The notes beneath the pieces were generated by a model, which did not search any database, had not been told where the DNA came from, and was given only the letters and a program-made list of their open reading frames with translations. 57,887 nt of DNA from contig NZ_CAAGHK010000016.1 in assembly GCF_900769625.1 (NCBI RefSeq), positions 1 through 57,887 of the forward strand. Reading direction: 5' to 3'. The translations under genes were made by a program, and so were the position numbers. How positions within the stretch are numbered: position 1 is the stretch's first letter; each line of letters opens with the position of its first letter. This document shows, piece after piece, positions 1-9,424 of the stretch. The stretch is from an uncultured Clostridium sp. (GTDB lineage: Bacteria; Bacillota; Clostridia; Clostridiales; Clostridiaceae).

Positions 1-9
1 CTAATTTAG

Positions 10-52
10 TCATAATAAAAAACAACCTCCAATCTATAAATTAAAGGTTGTT
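10..52 (-). terminator. Terminator downstream of the serine-hydrolase-like gene
   Basis: An 8-bp inverted repeat (AACAACCT at 21-28 with AGGTTGTT at 45-52) is followed on the minus strand by a run of six T. It lies about 80 bp after the stop of the minus-strand gene at 130. The 16-nt loop is long, so efficiency is uncertain. Confidence 0.55.
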
Positions 53-129
53 CTTAATTTAATAATTTTATACCTTGAAAGTTTTACTGTTATGCAACAC
101 TAAAACCATTTTGGAGCCTTTATCATATT

Positions 130-909
130 TTAAAAATTATTCATTACACAATCCCACATCATCTTGCCGCATTTAGCCAGTGTAACTGTTCCATAAACAC
201 TATTAGGAATGCCCATTGATAATACAGTGAATGTAAATGTACCCTTCTGCAGGTGAAGTAGTGCAGTATCATTTTCAACACCGCTTTTATCGCCTGTTTT
301 ACTTGAAATTTCATATTTTAAATCATCTGGAATATATAATGCCAGCTTGTTTTTCATCTGCTGTCTCTGTAGAATATCTATAAGCATAGTGCTGTTCTTC
401 TCATTTAAGAAAGATGCATTATTAAGATGTTTCCATATTTTCGATAAATCTAAGGCACTTGTTATATTTTCGATTCCATTGCTTGCAGCTCTTTCATCGG
501 AAGTTTTTCTATTTAATCTTGTATTTTTTAACCCCTGGCTCTGTATGTCTTCATTAATTGTATCCATTCCAACAATATCAATAAGCTTGTTTGCTGCTGT
601 ATTATCGCTTTGAATAAGCATTGCAACTAGTAATTCAAAAAATGTATAGTCTCTATTGTCAAATTCATGGATGATACCTGTTCCATATACTTTATCTTCT
701 TCATTAATTTTTACTTTATCCAAGAATGATCCTTTTCCATCTTCAACATATTTAATTGCTGAAACTGCTATAGGAAGCTTCATGCATCCTGCACTTGTCA
801 TCTGAACATTTTCATTATATCCATAGCAGAATCCACTTTGTAAATCTTCAAAGAAAAATGCATATGTTCCTATTCTTGTTTCCAAATATTTCTTTATTTC
901 TTTCATCAT
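130..909 (-). CDS. Class A beta-lactamase-fold protein without the nucleophile serine
   Basis: The 259-residue product has the fold signature of class A beta-lactamase-related serine hydrolases. SDN is present (QSDNTAAN, residues 101-108 counting from this start), as is KTG (SSKTGDKSG near residue 205). The first motif is abnormal: where S-x-x-K is expected the protein reads G-C-M-K. The Gly lies 60 residues before the SDN serine, the normal S70-S130 distance, so the nucleophile position itself is Gly. The nearest serine is two residues upstream of that Gly. No signal peptide is visible, so it is probably cytoplasmic or not a secreted resistance enzyme. Start: in-frame GTG at 918, ATG at 909 and ATG at 906 compete; GGTGGG just upstream favours one of the two ATGs. 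It may be a non-catalytic binding protein or use different chemistry. Fold assignment is strong, function unknown. Confidence 0.8.
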   Translation of the reverse strand: MMKEIKKYLETRIGTYAFFFEDLQSGFCYGYNENVQMTSAGCMKLPIAVSAIKYVEDGKGSFLDKVKINEEDKVYGTGIIHEFDNRDYTFFELLVAMLIQSDNTAANKLIDIVGMDTINEDIQSQGLKNTRLNRKTSDERAASNGIENITSALDLSKIWKHLNNASFLNEKNSTMLIDILQRQQMKNKLALYIPDDLKYEISSKTGDKSGVENDTALLHLQKGTFTFTVLSMGIPNSVYGTVTLAKCGKMMWDCVMNNF

Positions 910-998
910 ACCCACCACTTTCTAAAATACCAATTAATGTCACCAGGTATTTTATATCTATAATGTTACTTAACAGATATAACCTTTTATTAATCTTT

Positions 999-2096
999 CT
1001 AATCAGCAAAGGATATACCAATCTTCTTTGCAACTGTTACTAATTCCCCATCAGGATCTACTTTTTTATTGTTTCCTATTACATTTTCAAGACTGTCATA
1101 AGTTATTTCATTTCCCTTTAAACATACCATACTGCCGAATTTTTCTTCATTGATGAGTTCTACTGCTGCAACACCATATCTTGTTGACAATATCCTGTCA
1201 AATGTGCATGTAGTTCCACCTCTCTGTATATGTCCAAGTACAGTACATCTTACTTCTCTTTCCTTGACGATTTTTTCAAGATCTTCAGCAAGCTTGTTTC
1301 CAATACCGCCAAGTCTTATTGGATCAGGGCTGTCCTCTACTATTTTAGCCACCATTACATCTCCATCTTTTGGTTTTGCACCTTCGGCAACAACTATGAT
1401 GGTAAATAATTTCCCCTGTTTCTTTCTCTCTTCAACCTTCTCAACAATTTTGTTTATATCGTATGGGATTTCTGGTATTAATATAACATCTGCTGATCCT
1501 GCTATTCCAGATTCCAATGCTATAAAACCTGCATTTCTCCCCATAACTTCTAATATCATTATCCTATGATGAGATTCTGCAGTTGTATGCAATCTGTCTA
1601 AAGCTTCTGTTGCAACACCTATCGATGTATTGAATCCAAATGTTATATCAGTTGAACCTAAATCATTGTCAATAGTTTTTGGAACACCTATTACCTTGAC
1701 TCCTTTTCTTGCAAAATCTCTTGCGGAAGTCAATGTTCCATCCCCACCTATTACAACTAAGACATCAACATTTTCCTTCTTTAAATTTTCAACTGCTACA
1801 TCTGAAACATCTTTTTTTACTGTCTTTCCATCTTCAATAATAGAATAGTCAAACAAATTATCCTTATTTGAACTATAAAGGATTGTCCCTCCTCTAGGTA
1901 AAAGACCTGATACAGTTGATAAATCAAGTTTCATGAAATCATTGTTATACAGTCCTCTATAACCAAATTTGTATCCAATAACCTCATAACCATAATTTAA
2001 AATTGCTGATCTTGTCACTGCTCTTATTACTGCATTTAGACCGGGGCAGTCTCCCCCTCCAGTTAATAGTGCTATTTTCTTAATCTCTTTCTTCAT
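999..2096 (-). CDS. pfkA: 6-phosphofructokinase, long mixed-type family
   Basis: Phosphorylates fructose 6-phosphate to fructose 1,6-bisphosphate in glycolysis. Counting from the ATG at 2096 (365 aa), GGGDCPGLN is at 13-21, GGDGT at 117-121 and PKTIDND at 139-145, with D143 the expected catalytic Asp. Gly at 120 is the ATP-type residue, whereas Lys at 140 is the residue usual in pyrophosphate-dependent enzymes. This combination marks the so-called mixed-substrate clade, so the phosphoryl donor cannot be read from sequence. The start was chosen because GGGGG sits six bases before ATG 2096; the upstream in-frame extension to 2174 lacks family similarity. The usual accC/dnaE/pyk neighbours are absent, so this may be a second PFK of the genome. 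Confidence 0.9.
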   Translation of the reverse strand: MKKEIKKIALLTGGGDCPGLNAVIRAVTRSAILNYGYEVIGYKFGYRGLYNNDFMKLDLSTVSGLLPRGGTILYSSNKDNLFDYSIIEDGKTVKKDVSDVAVENLKKENVDVLVVIGGDGTLTSARDFARKGVKVIGVPKTIDNDLGSTDITFGFNTSIGVATEALDRLHTTAESHHRIMILEVMGRNAGFIALESGIAGSADVILIPEIPYDINKIVEKVEERKKQGKLFTIIVVAEGAKPKDGDVMVAKIVEDSPDPIRLGGIGNKLAEDLEKIVKEREVRCTVLGHIQRGGTTCTFDRILSTRYGVAAVELINEEKFGSMVCLKGNEITYDSLENVIGNNKKVDPDGELVTVAKKIGISFAD

Positions 2097-2580
2097 TTTA
2101 ATCCCCCTATACCATAATCTCTTCAACAAATTTTCATTATTTTCTGAATATTTGCCCAAAAAATTTTTAATCATCCCATACCATAAAATAGAAATATGTA
2201 TTAAGTATACGATTACTTCTATTTATTTTATGATATCATAAAGTTGAATTTATGAAAAGTGTAAATTTACAATATATTCTTTATTATATAAATTTTGAAA
2301 TATAATTATTCCTTTTATATGATTATTCAGAAACCTTTTAATATATAAATTCTAATAATTATTTCAATTAAACAAAATAAATCTGCAAAAATTTCATCCT
2401 TCACTGTCAATTGTAAAATATTAATTGTTACCTGAAGTATTATATTGCACTGCAATTTCTTATTACAACACTGTGTAAATAAAAAATACAACAGCAATTA
2501 TTTCTATGATTTTTCTTTCAAGAAACACTCACTCTATCAGCTCAAATCATATATCAAATAATTTACTGCTGTAATTCATA
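2097..2580. other. Intergenic region with a decayed repeat
   Basis: I see no ORF or RNA gene in these 484 bases. They are AT-rich and hold the pfkA upstream region (2097-2250), a degenerate half copy of the dispersed repeat (2391-2418), and imperfect complementary segments near 2486 and 2565 (CAGCAATTA and TACTGCTG types) that could pair loosely downstream of uppP. Confidence 0.5.
2391..2418. repeat. Degenerate half copy of dispersed inverted repeat
   Basis: Twenty-six of 27 positions (2391-2417) match the right arm of the repeat at 40526-40552, including the CATCCTTMACTGTCAATTG core. Only this arm is clear here; the internal hairpin and left arm are eroded. Confidence 0.6.
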
Positions 2581-3441
2581 TTACATGCTTAAGTTAACTC
2601 CTAAAAACATTAATATTACAAAAATTATACCGACACCTATTCTGTAAACTGCAAATACTCTCATCGGTCTTTTCTTTAAATAAGCTACGAATTTTTCCAT
2701 AACAACTATTGAAACAATAAATGCCACAATAAATCCAATTATTAATGTCACCCATAATGTCATTGTCATTTGTGTATAATCAAATTTTAAAAGATCAAGT
2801 CCGCTTGAACCTATCATTGCTGGTATTGCTAAGAAAAATGAAAATTCTGCTGCGATTGGTGTAGAAAGTCCAGCAACCCATCCACCCATGATTGTAGATG
2901 CACTTCTTGACATTCCTGGCCATGCTGCTAATACTTGAAAACATCCTATTTTTAACGACTGTAATGGTGTGATATTATCTACATTTCTCACAGCGTTTTT
3001 CTTTCTTCTAAATTTATTTTCTATAATTATTAATAAACATCCTCCAACAATCAAACCGACAGCTACTGCCTTTATGTTGAATAGCTTTTTTATATTACTG
3101 TAAAATACTAATCCAAAGATAAGCATTGGTATGCTTCCTACTATTACGTTTATACCAAAATCAAATCCAGTCTTTCCTTTTTTACCTTTTGAAAATATAT
3201 AAGCAAAAAACTCTATTACACTGTCTTTAATTTTTTTCCAATACAAGAATACAACTGCCATAATTGCTCCAAGCTGTATAACAACCTCAAACATATCAAC
3301 AAATTCCTTAGGATCATTAAATCCGATAATACTTGATGCTATTATCATATGTCCTGTTGATGACACAGGAATAAATTCTGTTAATCCTTCTACTATAGCA
3401 ATAATTATCGCCTTAAGTATGAATAAAAAGTCTAATGCCAC
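2581..3441 (-). CDS. uppP: Undecaprenyl-diphosphatase
   Basis: Integral membrane enzyme of the BacA/UppP family that dephosphorylates undecaprenyl pyrophosphate, recycling the lipid carrier for peptidoglycan and other polymers; over-expression in other species gives bacitracin tolerance. The 286 residues fit the family. The two signature segments are present: EGLTEFIPVSSTGH at residues 18-31 and PGMSRSAST near residue 173. About seven hydrophobic segments are seen. The start is GTG with GAGTGA upstream. It stands alone between pfkA and the transglutaminase-like gene, without a clear operon partner. Confidence 0.95.
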   Translation of the reverse strand: MALDFLFILKAIIIAIVEGLTEFIPVSSTGHMIIASSIIGFNDPKEFVDMFEVVIQLGAIMAVVFLYWKKIKDSVIEFFAYIFSKGKKGKTGFDFGINVIVGSIPMLIFGLVFYSNIKKLFNIKAVAVGLIVGGCLLIIIENKFRRKKNAVRNVDNITPLQSLKIGCFQVLAAWPGMSRSASTIMGGWVAGLSTPIAAEFSFFLAIPAMIGSSGLDLLKFDYTQMTMTLWVTLIIGFIVAFIVSIVVMEKFVAYLKKRPMRVFAVYRIGVGIIFVILMFLGVNLSM

Positions 3442-3534
3442 TATTTATCACTCGCTTTCTTGTTCATTCAGTTTCATTATAATAATTTCTCCATATCTTG
3501 TAAATACAATCATATTATTGTAATAAATATATAA

Positions 3535-4668
3535 TTATTTCTTTTCTATGGTAATGCTGGTCATTGTATTACTGCCATCTAATGATAATTCAATAGTATT
3601 GCTTCCTTTTGAAAGCTGTACTTCTTTATTATCTGTAACCTGTTCATACCCTTTACCATTTATATTTAGATAAAAAGATTTCAAGACCTTATCATCTTTA
3701 AATGCTGCTATGAAAACAGTATTTTCTTTTATTTCTTTCTTATCCTGTTTTTTATTTTCTTCGCTATCATCATCTTTATGAGAAATAGCACCACATACTA
3801 ATAAATAAGCTTTTTCATCACTGCCGACAAGAGTATCATAAGGGCTTTTTTCAAAAAGGCCTGTCTCTTCAGTAAATACTGTTGGCTGTGCAAAAGTATT
3901 TTTAATTCTATATTCAACTGCACTCTCATCTTTTACATATGTAACATTACAGTTGCTTCTTTTCTTTTCAAAACTGTTTTCAATTGATACCGTATAAGAA
4001 TCAAAATATTTACTGATATTATTCTTATAGTCAGCCTGCGAAACATCTCCCATATAGGCAATCTTTTTAATATCACTGTTGATTACTTCCATTGCAGACA
4101 TTTTTTTATCTCCGTCTTCTAAATAACCTCCATAATTTATATCCATCATAACCCATTTGTTATATTCTGTACTCCAGTATTCAAGTACATAGTATTCAAT
4201 ATCCGAATTAAAATTACTGTTACCTTTTCTGAATACACCAATTCTGCATTTTATCCCAAGTGAATTAACAAAATCCCTTGCTGTAATTGCCATATCTTTA
4301 AATGATGTTTTATTTGACTGAGTTTTCCTTGATAATATATCATAACCATTATCAAGCCCTGTATTGTCAATCTTATCAACTTTCATCATACTTCTTATCA
4401 TGTTGATTGCTTTTTCAACACGATCAAATTCGCTTTTTTCCGCTTTTACTATCTCCTGTATTTTGTATGTTGAATTTAAAAGAGACAGCTTTTCATTTGG
4501 AAGCTCTTCATAAAAAAATACAATGTTATTTTCGTTGTAGTAATTGTTCCACTCAGTAATTTTAGTTCCTTTATCTGATATAAAATTTATAAAAGTAAAA
4601 AAAAGTGCTCCTACAAGTAATAATATTCCACATAAAATTTTAAAACGATTTTTAATTAAGACAGACAT
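3535..4668 (-). CDS. Membrane-anchored transglutaminase-fold protein, catalytic residues lost
   Basis: The 377-residue protein has one N-terminal membrane segment (about 9-30) and an extracytoplasmic transglutaminase-like core at about 75-200. The core matches the clostridial family around NSLGIKCRIG and EYNKWVMMD. In active members the core carries Cys, His and Asp. Aligned on NSLGI and on the W-D segment, the Cys position is F123, the His position is Y159 or Y160, and only D176 remains. It is therefore probably non-catalytic, perhaps a binding or scaffold domain. A charged linker (about 300-320) precedes a beta-rich C-terminal domain. It follows the membrane TPR gene (gap 181 bp, same strand), so the two may work together at the envelope. 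Function unknown. Confidence 0.7.
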   Translation of the reverse strand: MSVLIKNRFKILCGILLLVGALFFTFINFISDKGTKITEWNNYYNENNIVFFYEELPNEKLSLLNSTYKIQEIVKAEKSEFDRVEKAINMIRSMMKVDKIDNTGLDNGYDILSRKTQSNKTSFKDMAITARDFVNSLGIKCRIGVFRKGNSNFNSDIEYYVLEYWSTEYNKWVMMDINYGGYLEDGDKKMSAMEVINSDIKKIAYMGDVSQADYKNNISKYFDSYTVSIENSFEKKRSNCNVTYVKDESAVEYRIKNTFAQPTVFTEETGLFEKSPYDTLVGSDEKAYLLVCGAISHKDDDSEENKKQDKKEIKENTVFIAAFKDDKVLKSFYLNINGKGYEQVTDNKEVQLSKGSNTIELSLDGSNTMTSITIEKK

Positions 4669-4849
4669 TCACTCTCCACCCCTTGAATAATCTTATAATA
4701 TAAATTTCAAATTTATTATTTTTTACATAGTCCTCTTATATTTTCGATCATAATTTTTATATAATAACCATTTAGGGACTATATCATATTAATAAACTTA
4801 ATTCCGATATAATCCCCAATAATTTTACCATATTCTAAACACTATATTA

Positions 4850-6592
4850 TTAATAAATTAATTTAACTTCTGATACTACTCCATTTTTATTTGATAAAGC
4901 ACTATCTTTAGAAGAATCATAAAGAACTTTTATTCTATTATAATTGTCTGTTATTATGTCTCTCACTGAAGTGCTTGTTGTATCATTAATTCCTTCATAT
5001 GCAGCCTTAATATTAGTCATTGCTCTGTTTATATTGTGATCTGCATAAATATAATAGTATGCTGCACTATTTAATGTTGCAATATCTTCCTTATCAATAT
5101 CATAAGCTTTTCTTATCTGAGTCATTCCTTCTTCATATTTATTCTTCTCTAAATACATATTGCCTAGTGCTCTATAATATTTAGCACATGTTTTATTTAA
5201 TGAAATACTCTTTTTAAGAAGTGCTGCTGCTTCATCTATTCTTTGATTGTTATATTGAATTAGAGCCATCTTATAATATACTTCTGAATTATCAGGATTT
5301 ACTTTTGAAGCCAGGTTATAATAATAAAGCCCCTTACTGCTGTCCTGACGAACATCCATATAATATTCAGCTGTTGTTATAATGTCTGCAAAATTAAACG
5401 GTTCTTTATATAATGCTGTTCTTAAATAAGATTCTTCTAATTCTACTTTCTTCTGTCCTAATAAAATTGATGGTATTAATGAACTATACGTATTAGTGTA
5501 CTCATTATTAAGTGATATACACTTCTTTGCAGATTTTAACGCCTCATCATATTTACCTTCATAGTAAAATCTAAGTGAATCTGCATACTCACTTATGTAT
5601 GTATCTTTATTTAATTCTGAAATATCATCTAATATTTTTTCAGCTTTTTTATCTTCATTTTTTTCAACATAAACTCTCATCTTTATAAATAAATAGCTTG
5701 TGTTTTCTTCAAAGTCATCTGCAAGTTCATCAATAATTTTTTCTGCTTTTTCAATATCAGCATAATCTATTGAGTATACCTTTGCTAAAAATAATTTATA
5801 AGTTTTATTATTTTTATCTTTGCTGCTCAATTTGTTTATTGAATCAACAATACTACTTTTGTTATATCTTGCAGCATCTTCTAATGCATCAAAGATATTG
5901 ATATTATTTTCATCCAGCTCAAATGATTCTTCAAGCATCTTTATTCCATCTTCATATTTTCCTAAAAGAATGCTCATCTTAGCTGCTGTAACTAATTCAT
6001 CAGAATCTTCACCATCATTAAAATAATTTATTATATTCTCTGCACTTTTCTTATCATCATTAGCTATATATACAGAAAACATCGTCTTTAATAGGTTTAC
6101 ATCATCCGGATATGACTGTAAGAAGAACTCTCCATACTCTAATGCTTTTTTGTACTCTCCATTCACAAATGAATTAAATACTATTCCATTTACTAATTCT
6201 CTGTCCTTAGATTCAAATTCTTCATATTTAACATTTTCAGTATCTATAATTTTATTTCTTGCATCATACACCTTCTGAATATATTCATTAGATTTTTTAT
6301 AATCACCCTGAATAGAGTATATTTCACTGATCTTCAAATTCCAGACCGGCCACTCTTCTTTTTGCTGATATGTACTATATTCCGAAACTGCTACCTCATA
6401 CTTTCCATTAAAAAATGCTTCTTCTCCACTATTGGCAGTTATCGAAACTGCTGTGCCTTCAGTAGCCATTGAAAATTTCACAACTACTACAATAATCATT
6501 GCTATAAATATATAAATAATCATTAAAACAGTCGGTATTAAATATTTGTTTTTAGAAATACTAGTCTTGTTTTCAATTTTTTTTTCCAACAA
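4850..6592 (-). CDS. Membrane-anchored tetratricopeptide-repeat protein
   Basis: The 580-residue protein has a short cytoplasmic head, one membrane helix (about 19-42) and then a long run of TPR-type helix pairs to the C-terminus. The clearest repeats are near 430-520, with A-x-x-Y and L-G-N-x-Y-L patterns. Such proteins serve as protein-interaction scaffolds; no enzyme motif is seen. The orientation predicts that the TPR array lies outside the membrane. The transglutaminase-fold gene follows on the same strand. The array could bind a cell-wall enzyme or polymer machinery, but that is inference. Confidence 0.75.
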   Translation of the reverse strand: MLEKKIENKTSISKNKYLIPTVLMIIYIFIAMIIVVVVKFSMATEGTAVSITANSGEEAFFNGKYEVAVSEYSTYQQKEEWPVWNLKISEIYSIQGDYKKSNEYIQKVYDARNKIIDTENVKYEEFESKDRELVNGIVFNSFVNGEYKKALEYGEFFLQSYPDDVNLLKTMFSVYIANDDKKSAENIINYFNDGEDSDELVTAAKMSILLGKYEDGIKMLEESFELDENNINIFDALEDAARYNKSSIVDSINKLSSKDKNNKTYKLFLAKVYSIDYADIEKAEKIIDELADDFEENTSYLFIKMRVYVEKNEDKKAEKILDDISELNKDTYISEYADSLRFYYEGKYDEALKSAKKCISLNNEYTNTYSSLIPSILLGQKKVELEESYLRTALYKEPFNFADIITTAEYYMDVRQDSSKGLYYYNLASKVNPDNSEVYYKMALIQYNNQRIDEAAALLKKSISLNKTCAKYYRALGNMYLEKNKYEEGMTQIRKAYDIDKEDIATLNSAAYYYIYADHNINRAMTNIKAAYEGINDTTSTSVRDIITDNYNRIKVLYDSSKDSALSNKNGVVSEVKLIY

Positions 6593-6754
6593 AAATCTCC
6601 CCCCTTATTTTTTCTTTTTATTTATACTAAACTTTATTTTATCAAAATTTCACATAAAAATCTACTAAATGCTTATTTTTAACATTATTTATAGGTACTT
6701 TTATATTAAATTCTTACAATCAACAATAAAAATACGACTATTTATTTGTAATAA

Positions 6755-6809
6755 AAAATATCTCTTATTCCACAGGCAGTAGATTCTGCTGCTTTATAAG
6801 AGATATTTT
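6755..6809 (-). terminator. Terminator after ychF
   Basis: A 14-bp perfect stem (AAAATATCTCTTAT at 6755-6768 with its complement at 6796-6809) encloses a GCAG/CTGC mini-hairpin. It lies 60 bp after the ychF stop and 160 bp before the next start, so it separates the two transcription units. Confidence 0.75.
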
Positions 6810-6869
6810 CTCTATCATAAAATTATAATTAAGTTTAATTATTAAATAATTCGATACATAAATTAAATA

Positions 6870-7967
6870 TTATACATTGAATCTGAAGTTAACAACATCT
6901 CCATCCTGCATAACATAATCTTTACCTTCAAGTCTGAACTTACCATGTTCTTTAGCTGCAGCCTCTGACCCACATTCAATTAAATCATTGTATCCTACAA
7001 CTTCAGCTCTGATAAATCCTCTTTCGATATCACTATGAATCTTACCAGCTGCTTGAGGAGCCTTAGTTCCTCTCTTTATTGTCCAAGCTCTTACTTCCTG
7101 AACCCCTGCTGTTAAGAAGCTCATAAGACCTAATAGTCTGTAGCTTGTTTCTATTAATAAATCTAATCCTGATTCTTCTAGACCGTATTCAGCTAACATT
7201 TCAGCTTTTTCATCATCTTCAAGTCCTGACATTTCTTCTTCTATTTTAGCACTTACAACCATTACTTCTGAATTTTCTGATGCTGCATATTCTTTTACCT
7301 TTTTAACGAAATCATTATTGAAGTTTCCTTCCATAACATCATCTTCCGATATATTACAAGCATATAAAACCGGCTTAGAAGTAATTAAGAATAATCCTTT
7401 AACAAATGCCTGTTCTTCATCAGTGAATTCTAATGTTCTTGCTGGCTTATTTGCTTCAAGCTGTTCTTTTATTCTTTCCATTATAGCATATTCGAATTTT
7501 GCAGTCTTATCTCCTGATCTTACAAGCTTAATAGACTTTTCCATTCTTCTTTCAAGCATTTCTAAATCTGAGAATATTAATTCAAGATTTATAGTTTCAA
7601 TATCTCTTATTGGATCAACGCTTCCTTCAACGTGAACAACATTTTCATCTTCAAAACATCTTACAACGTGAACTATCGCTGCAACTTCTCTGATGTTAGC
7701 TAAGAATTTATTTCCTAAACCTTCACCTTTTGAAGCACCTTTAACAAGTCCTGCAATATCATAAAATTCTATTGCTGTATATACTTTTTTCTTTGTTCCA
7801 TACATTTTTTCTAAAACATCTAATCTTTTATCTGGTACACTTACAACACCAACATTTGGTTCTATAGTACAGAATGGATAATTAGCTGATTCTGCTCCAG
7901 CTTTTGTTATTGCATTAAACAATGTGCTTTTACCTACATTTGGTAGACCTACCATACCTAATTTCAT
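6870..7967 (-). CDS. ychF: Redox/ribosome-associated ATPase YchF
   Basis: Obg-family P-loop protein of the YchF/OLA1 group, which binds ATP in preference to GTP and associates with ribosomes. The 365 residues match the family exactly. G1 loop GLPNVGKST lies at residues 7-15, then NYPFCTIEPN (switch region), a coiled insert, and a C-terminal TGS domain ending in DGDVVNFRFNV. Start ATG with AAAGGA about ten bases upstream. Single-gene transcription unit. Confidence 0.96.
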   Translation of the reverse strand: MKLGMVGLPNVGKSTLFNAITKAGAESANYPFCTIEPNVGVVSVPDKRLDVLEKMYGTKKKVYTAIEFYDIAGLVKGASKGEGLGNKFLANIREVAAIVHVVRCFEDENVVHVEGSVDPIRDIETINLELIFSDLEMLERRMEKSIKLVRSGDKTAKFEYAIMERIKEQLEANKPARTLEFTDEEQAFVKGLFLITSKPVLYACNISEDDVMEGNFNNDFVKKVKEYAASENSEVMVVSAKIEEEMSGLEDDEKAEMLAEYGLEESGLDLLIETSYRLLGLMSFLTAGVQEVRAWTIKRGTKAPQAAGKIHSDIERGFIRAEVVGYNDLIECGSEAAAKEHGKFRLEGKDYVMQDGDVVNFRFNV

Positions 7968-8375
7968 CTATGTACATTCCTTTCCAACTCATAACTTTAT
8001 ATATTACGTAACATTTTTTATAATAGATACAGCTTATCAGCAAAACTGTTAATCACTAATAACTAACTGTTAACTGTAACCGTAAATTGTTAACTAAATA
8101 CATATACCTCTAAAAATTATACTCTAGATATATTTTTATTTCAAGATTTCTATTTATCCTAATTAACAATTGGTATTTCGAGGATTAGTATTTTCAAGGT
8201 TTTCTGCATTTTAACTTATAAAACTTATAGATAACAGAACTTGACCCTTTAATTTAAATTTAATCATGAAAATATTGCTATATCTGCAGATACAAATTAC
8301 CATGAGTTTTATTTTGTAAATTACAGATAATATTAATACTAATATAAATTTAATGAATTGAAGGTGAAATTTTAA
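7968..8375. other. Divergent intergenic region, ychF / pdaA
   Basis: No ORF is supported in these 408 bases. It carries a stretch of tandem AACTGTTAA-type units (8036-8096), listed separately, and the upstream regions of two divergent genes. A TTGACC is present at 8247 but no matching -10 at the right distance is convincing. Confidence 0.5.
8036..8096. repeat. Tandem AACTGTTAA-type units, possible relic of dispersed repeat
   Basis: Four to five imperfect copies of an AACTGTTAAC-like unit occur in 60 bases. They resemble the arms of the repeats at 25572 and 40437 but lack the internal hairpin, so relationship is uncertain. Confidence 0.4.
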
Positions 8376-9281
8376 ATGAATAAAATGCTAAAATATATTT
8401 TGGCTTTTTCCCTATCCATAAATATAGCTGGTAATCTTATTGTACCTGTATATGCAAATTCCTCTTCAGATAGTTATAGTATATATAACGATAATATATA
8501 CACTGAAGAATACTTTATGGATGACGGTGCATTAGGTGACATTGCTGATATTGAAGATTTTCAGGACACTTTTACTTTTACAAATGACCAAGGTGAATTA
8601 AACTGGTATTATGTAGGAAAAGGTAAAGATAATACTGCTGAACCGCCAAAAGAATCGGCAGCTTTTCTTAACGAATGCGACGCATATTACCTAGGAAATA
8701 CTTCTGAAAAAGAAATATATCTTACATTTGACGAAGGCTACGAAAATGGTAATACAGGAAAAATACTTGACATACTAAAAGAAGTGAATGTTCCTGCTGC
8801 TTTCTTCGTTGTAAAACCATATATCGATAAAGAACCAGAGCTTGTAAAACGAATGGTTGATGAAGGACATATAGTTGGTAATCATAGTGTTCACCATCCT
8901 TCGATGCCTCAGATTCATGACTCTGAAAAATTTGAAGCAGAACTTACTGGTGTTGAAGATGCATATAAAGAACTGACAGGAGAAGAAATGCCTAAGTTTT
9001 TCAGGCCTCCAATGGGCAAATATTCAAAAGAATCCCTAGAAATGACAAAGAGCTTAGGATATAAGACAATTTTCTGGAGCTTTGCTTACAAAGACTGGCT
9101 TATAAATGATCAGCCTTCTGAAGAAAAAGGTATTCAGAAGATTACAAACGGATCGCACCCAGGCTGCATAATGCTTCTTCATGCTGTCTCAGATACAAAC
9201 ACCAAAATATTGAAACAGGTGCTCACATCACTTAAGGATTCAGGATATGAATTTAAATCTCTTAATGATTTACCTTCATAA
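8376..9281 (+). CDS. pdaA: PdaA-type polysaccharide deacetylase (delta-lactam cortex)
   Basis: Carbohydrate esterase family 4 protein of the delta-lactam-biosynthetic de-N-acetylase type, which removes the acetyl group from muramic acid so that cortex muramic-delta-lactam can form. Of 301 residues, about 1-27 form a signal peptide ending near VYANS. TFDEGYENG is at about 118-126 (DE instead of the usual DD, as common in PdaA). HSVHHP gives the metal histidines, FRPPMG is motif 3, and LHAVSDTN the C-terminal motif. Start ATG 8376 has GAAGGTGAAA upstream. It implies an endospore former. Sporulation control is expected, but I could not see a sigma-G promoter with confidence. Confidence 0.88.
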   Translation: MNKMLKYILAFSLSINIAGNLIVPVYANSSSDSYSIYNDNIYTEEYFMDDGALGDIADIEDFQDTFTFTNDQGELNWYYVGKGKDNTAEPPKESAAFLNECDAYYLGNTSEKEIYLTFDEGYENGNTGKILDILKEVNVPAAFFVVKPYIDKEPELVKRMVDEGHIVGNHSVHHPSMPQIHDSEKFEAELTGVEDAYKELTGEEMPKFFRPPMGKYSKESLEMTKSLGYKTIFWSFAYKDWLINDQPSEEKGIQKITNGSHPGCIMLLHAVSDTNTKILKQVLTSLKDSGYEFKSLNDLPS

Positions 9282-9346
9282 AATCACATAACCTGATGGC
9301 ATTTCAATATACATATTACTAGATATCACAAACTATTAATAGATAA

Positions 9347-9388
9347 AAATAAATATGGCACAGAAATTAACCTGTGCCATATTTATTT
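9347..9388. terminator. Bidirectional terminator between convergent genes
   Basis: A 17-bp perfect stem (9347-9363 with 9372-9388) has an 8-nt loop and A/T-rich flanks on both sides. It lies between convergent pdaA and the membrane protein gene at 9425 and can end both transcripts. Confidence 0.85.
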
Positions 9389-9424
9389 ATTAAGTTATAA
9401 TAATTAATTGTCAATCGGAATAGT

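Noticed and set aside
2097..2174. 26-residue N-terminal extension of phosphofructokinase
   Set aside because: No SD at the upstream start, whereas GGGGG precedes ATG 2096 and the family begins with the KKIALLTGGGD segment.
9400..9424. TTGTCAATCGGAATA near a stop, similar to GGTCAATTGGAATA at 35213
   Set aside because: The shared stretch is only about 12 bases with mismatches; it may be a crumb of the dispersed repeat but cannot be supported.
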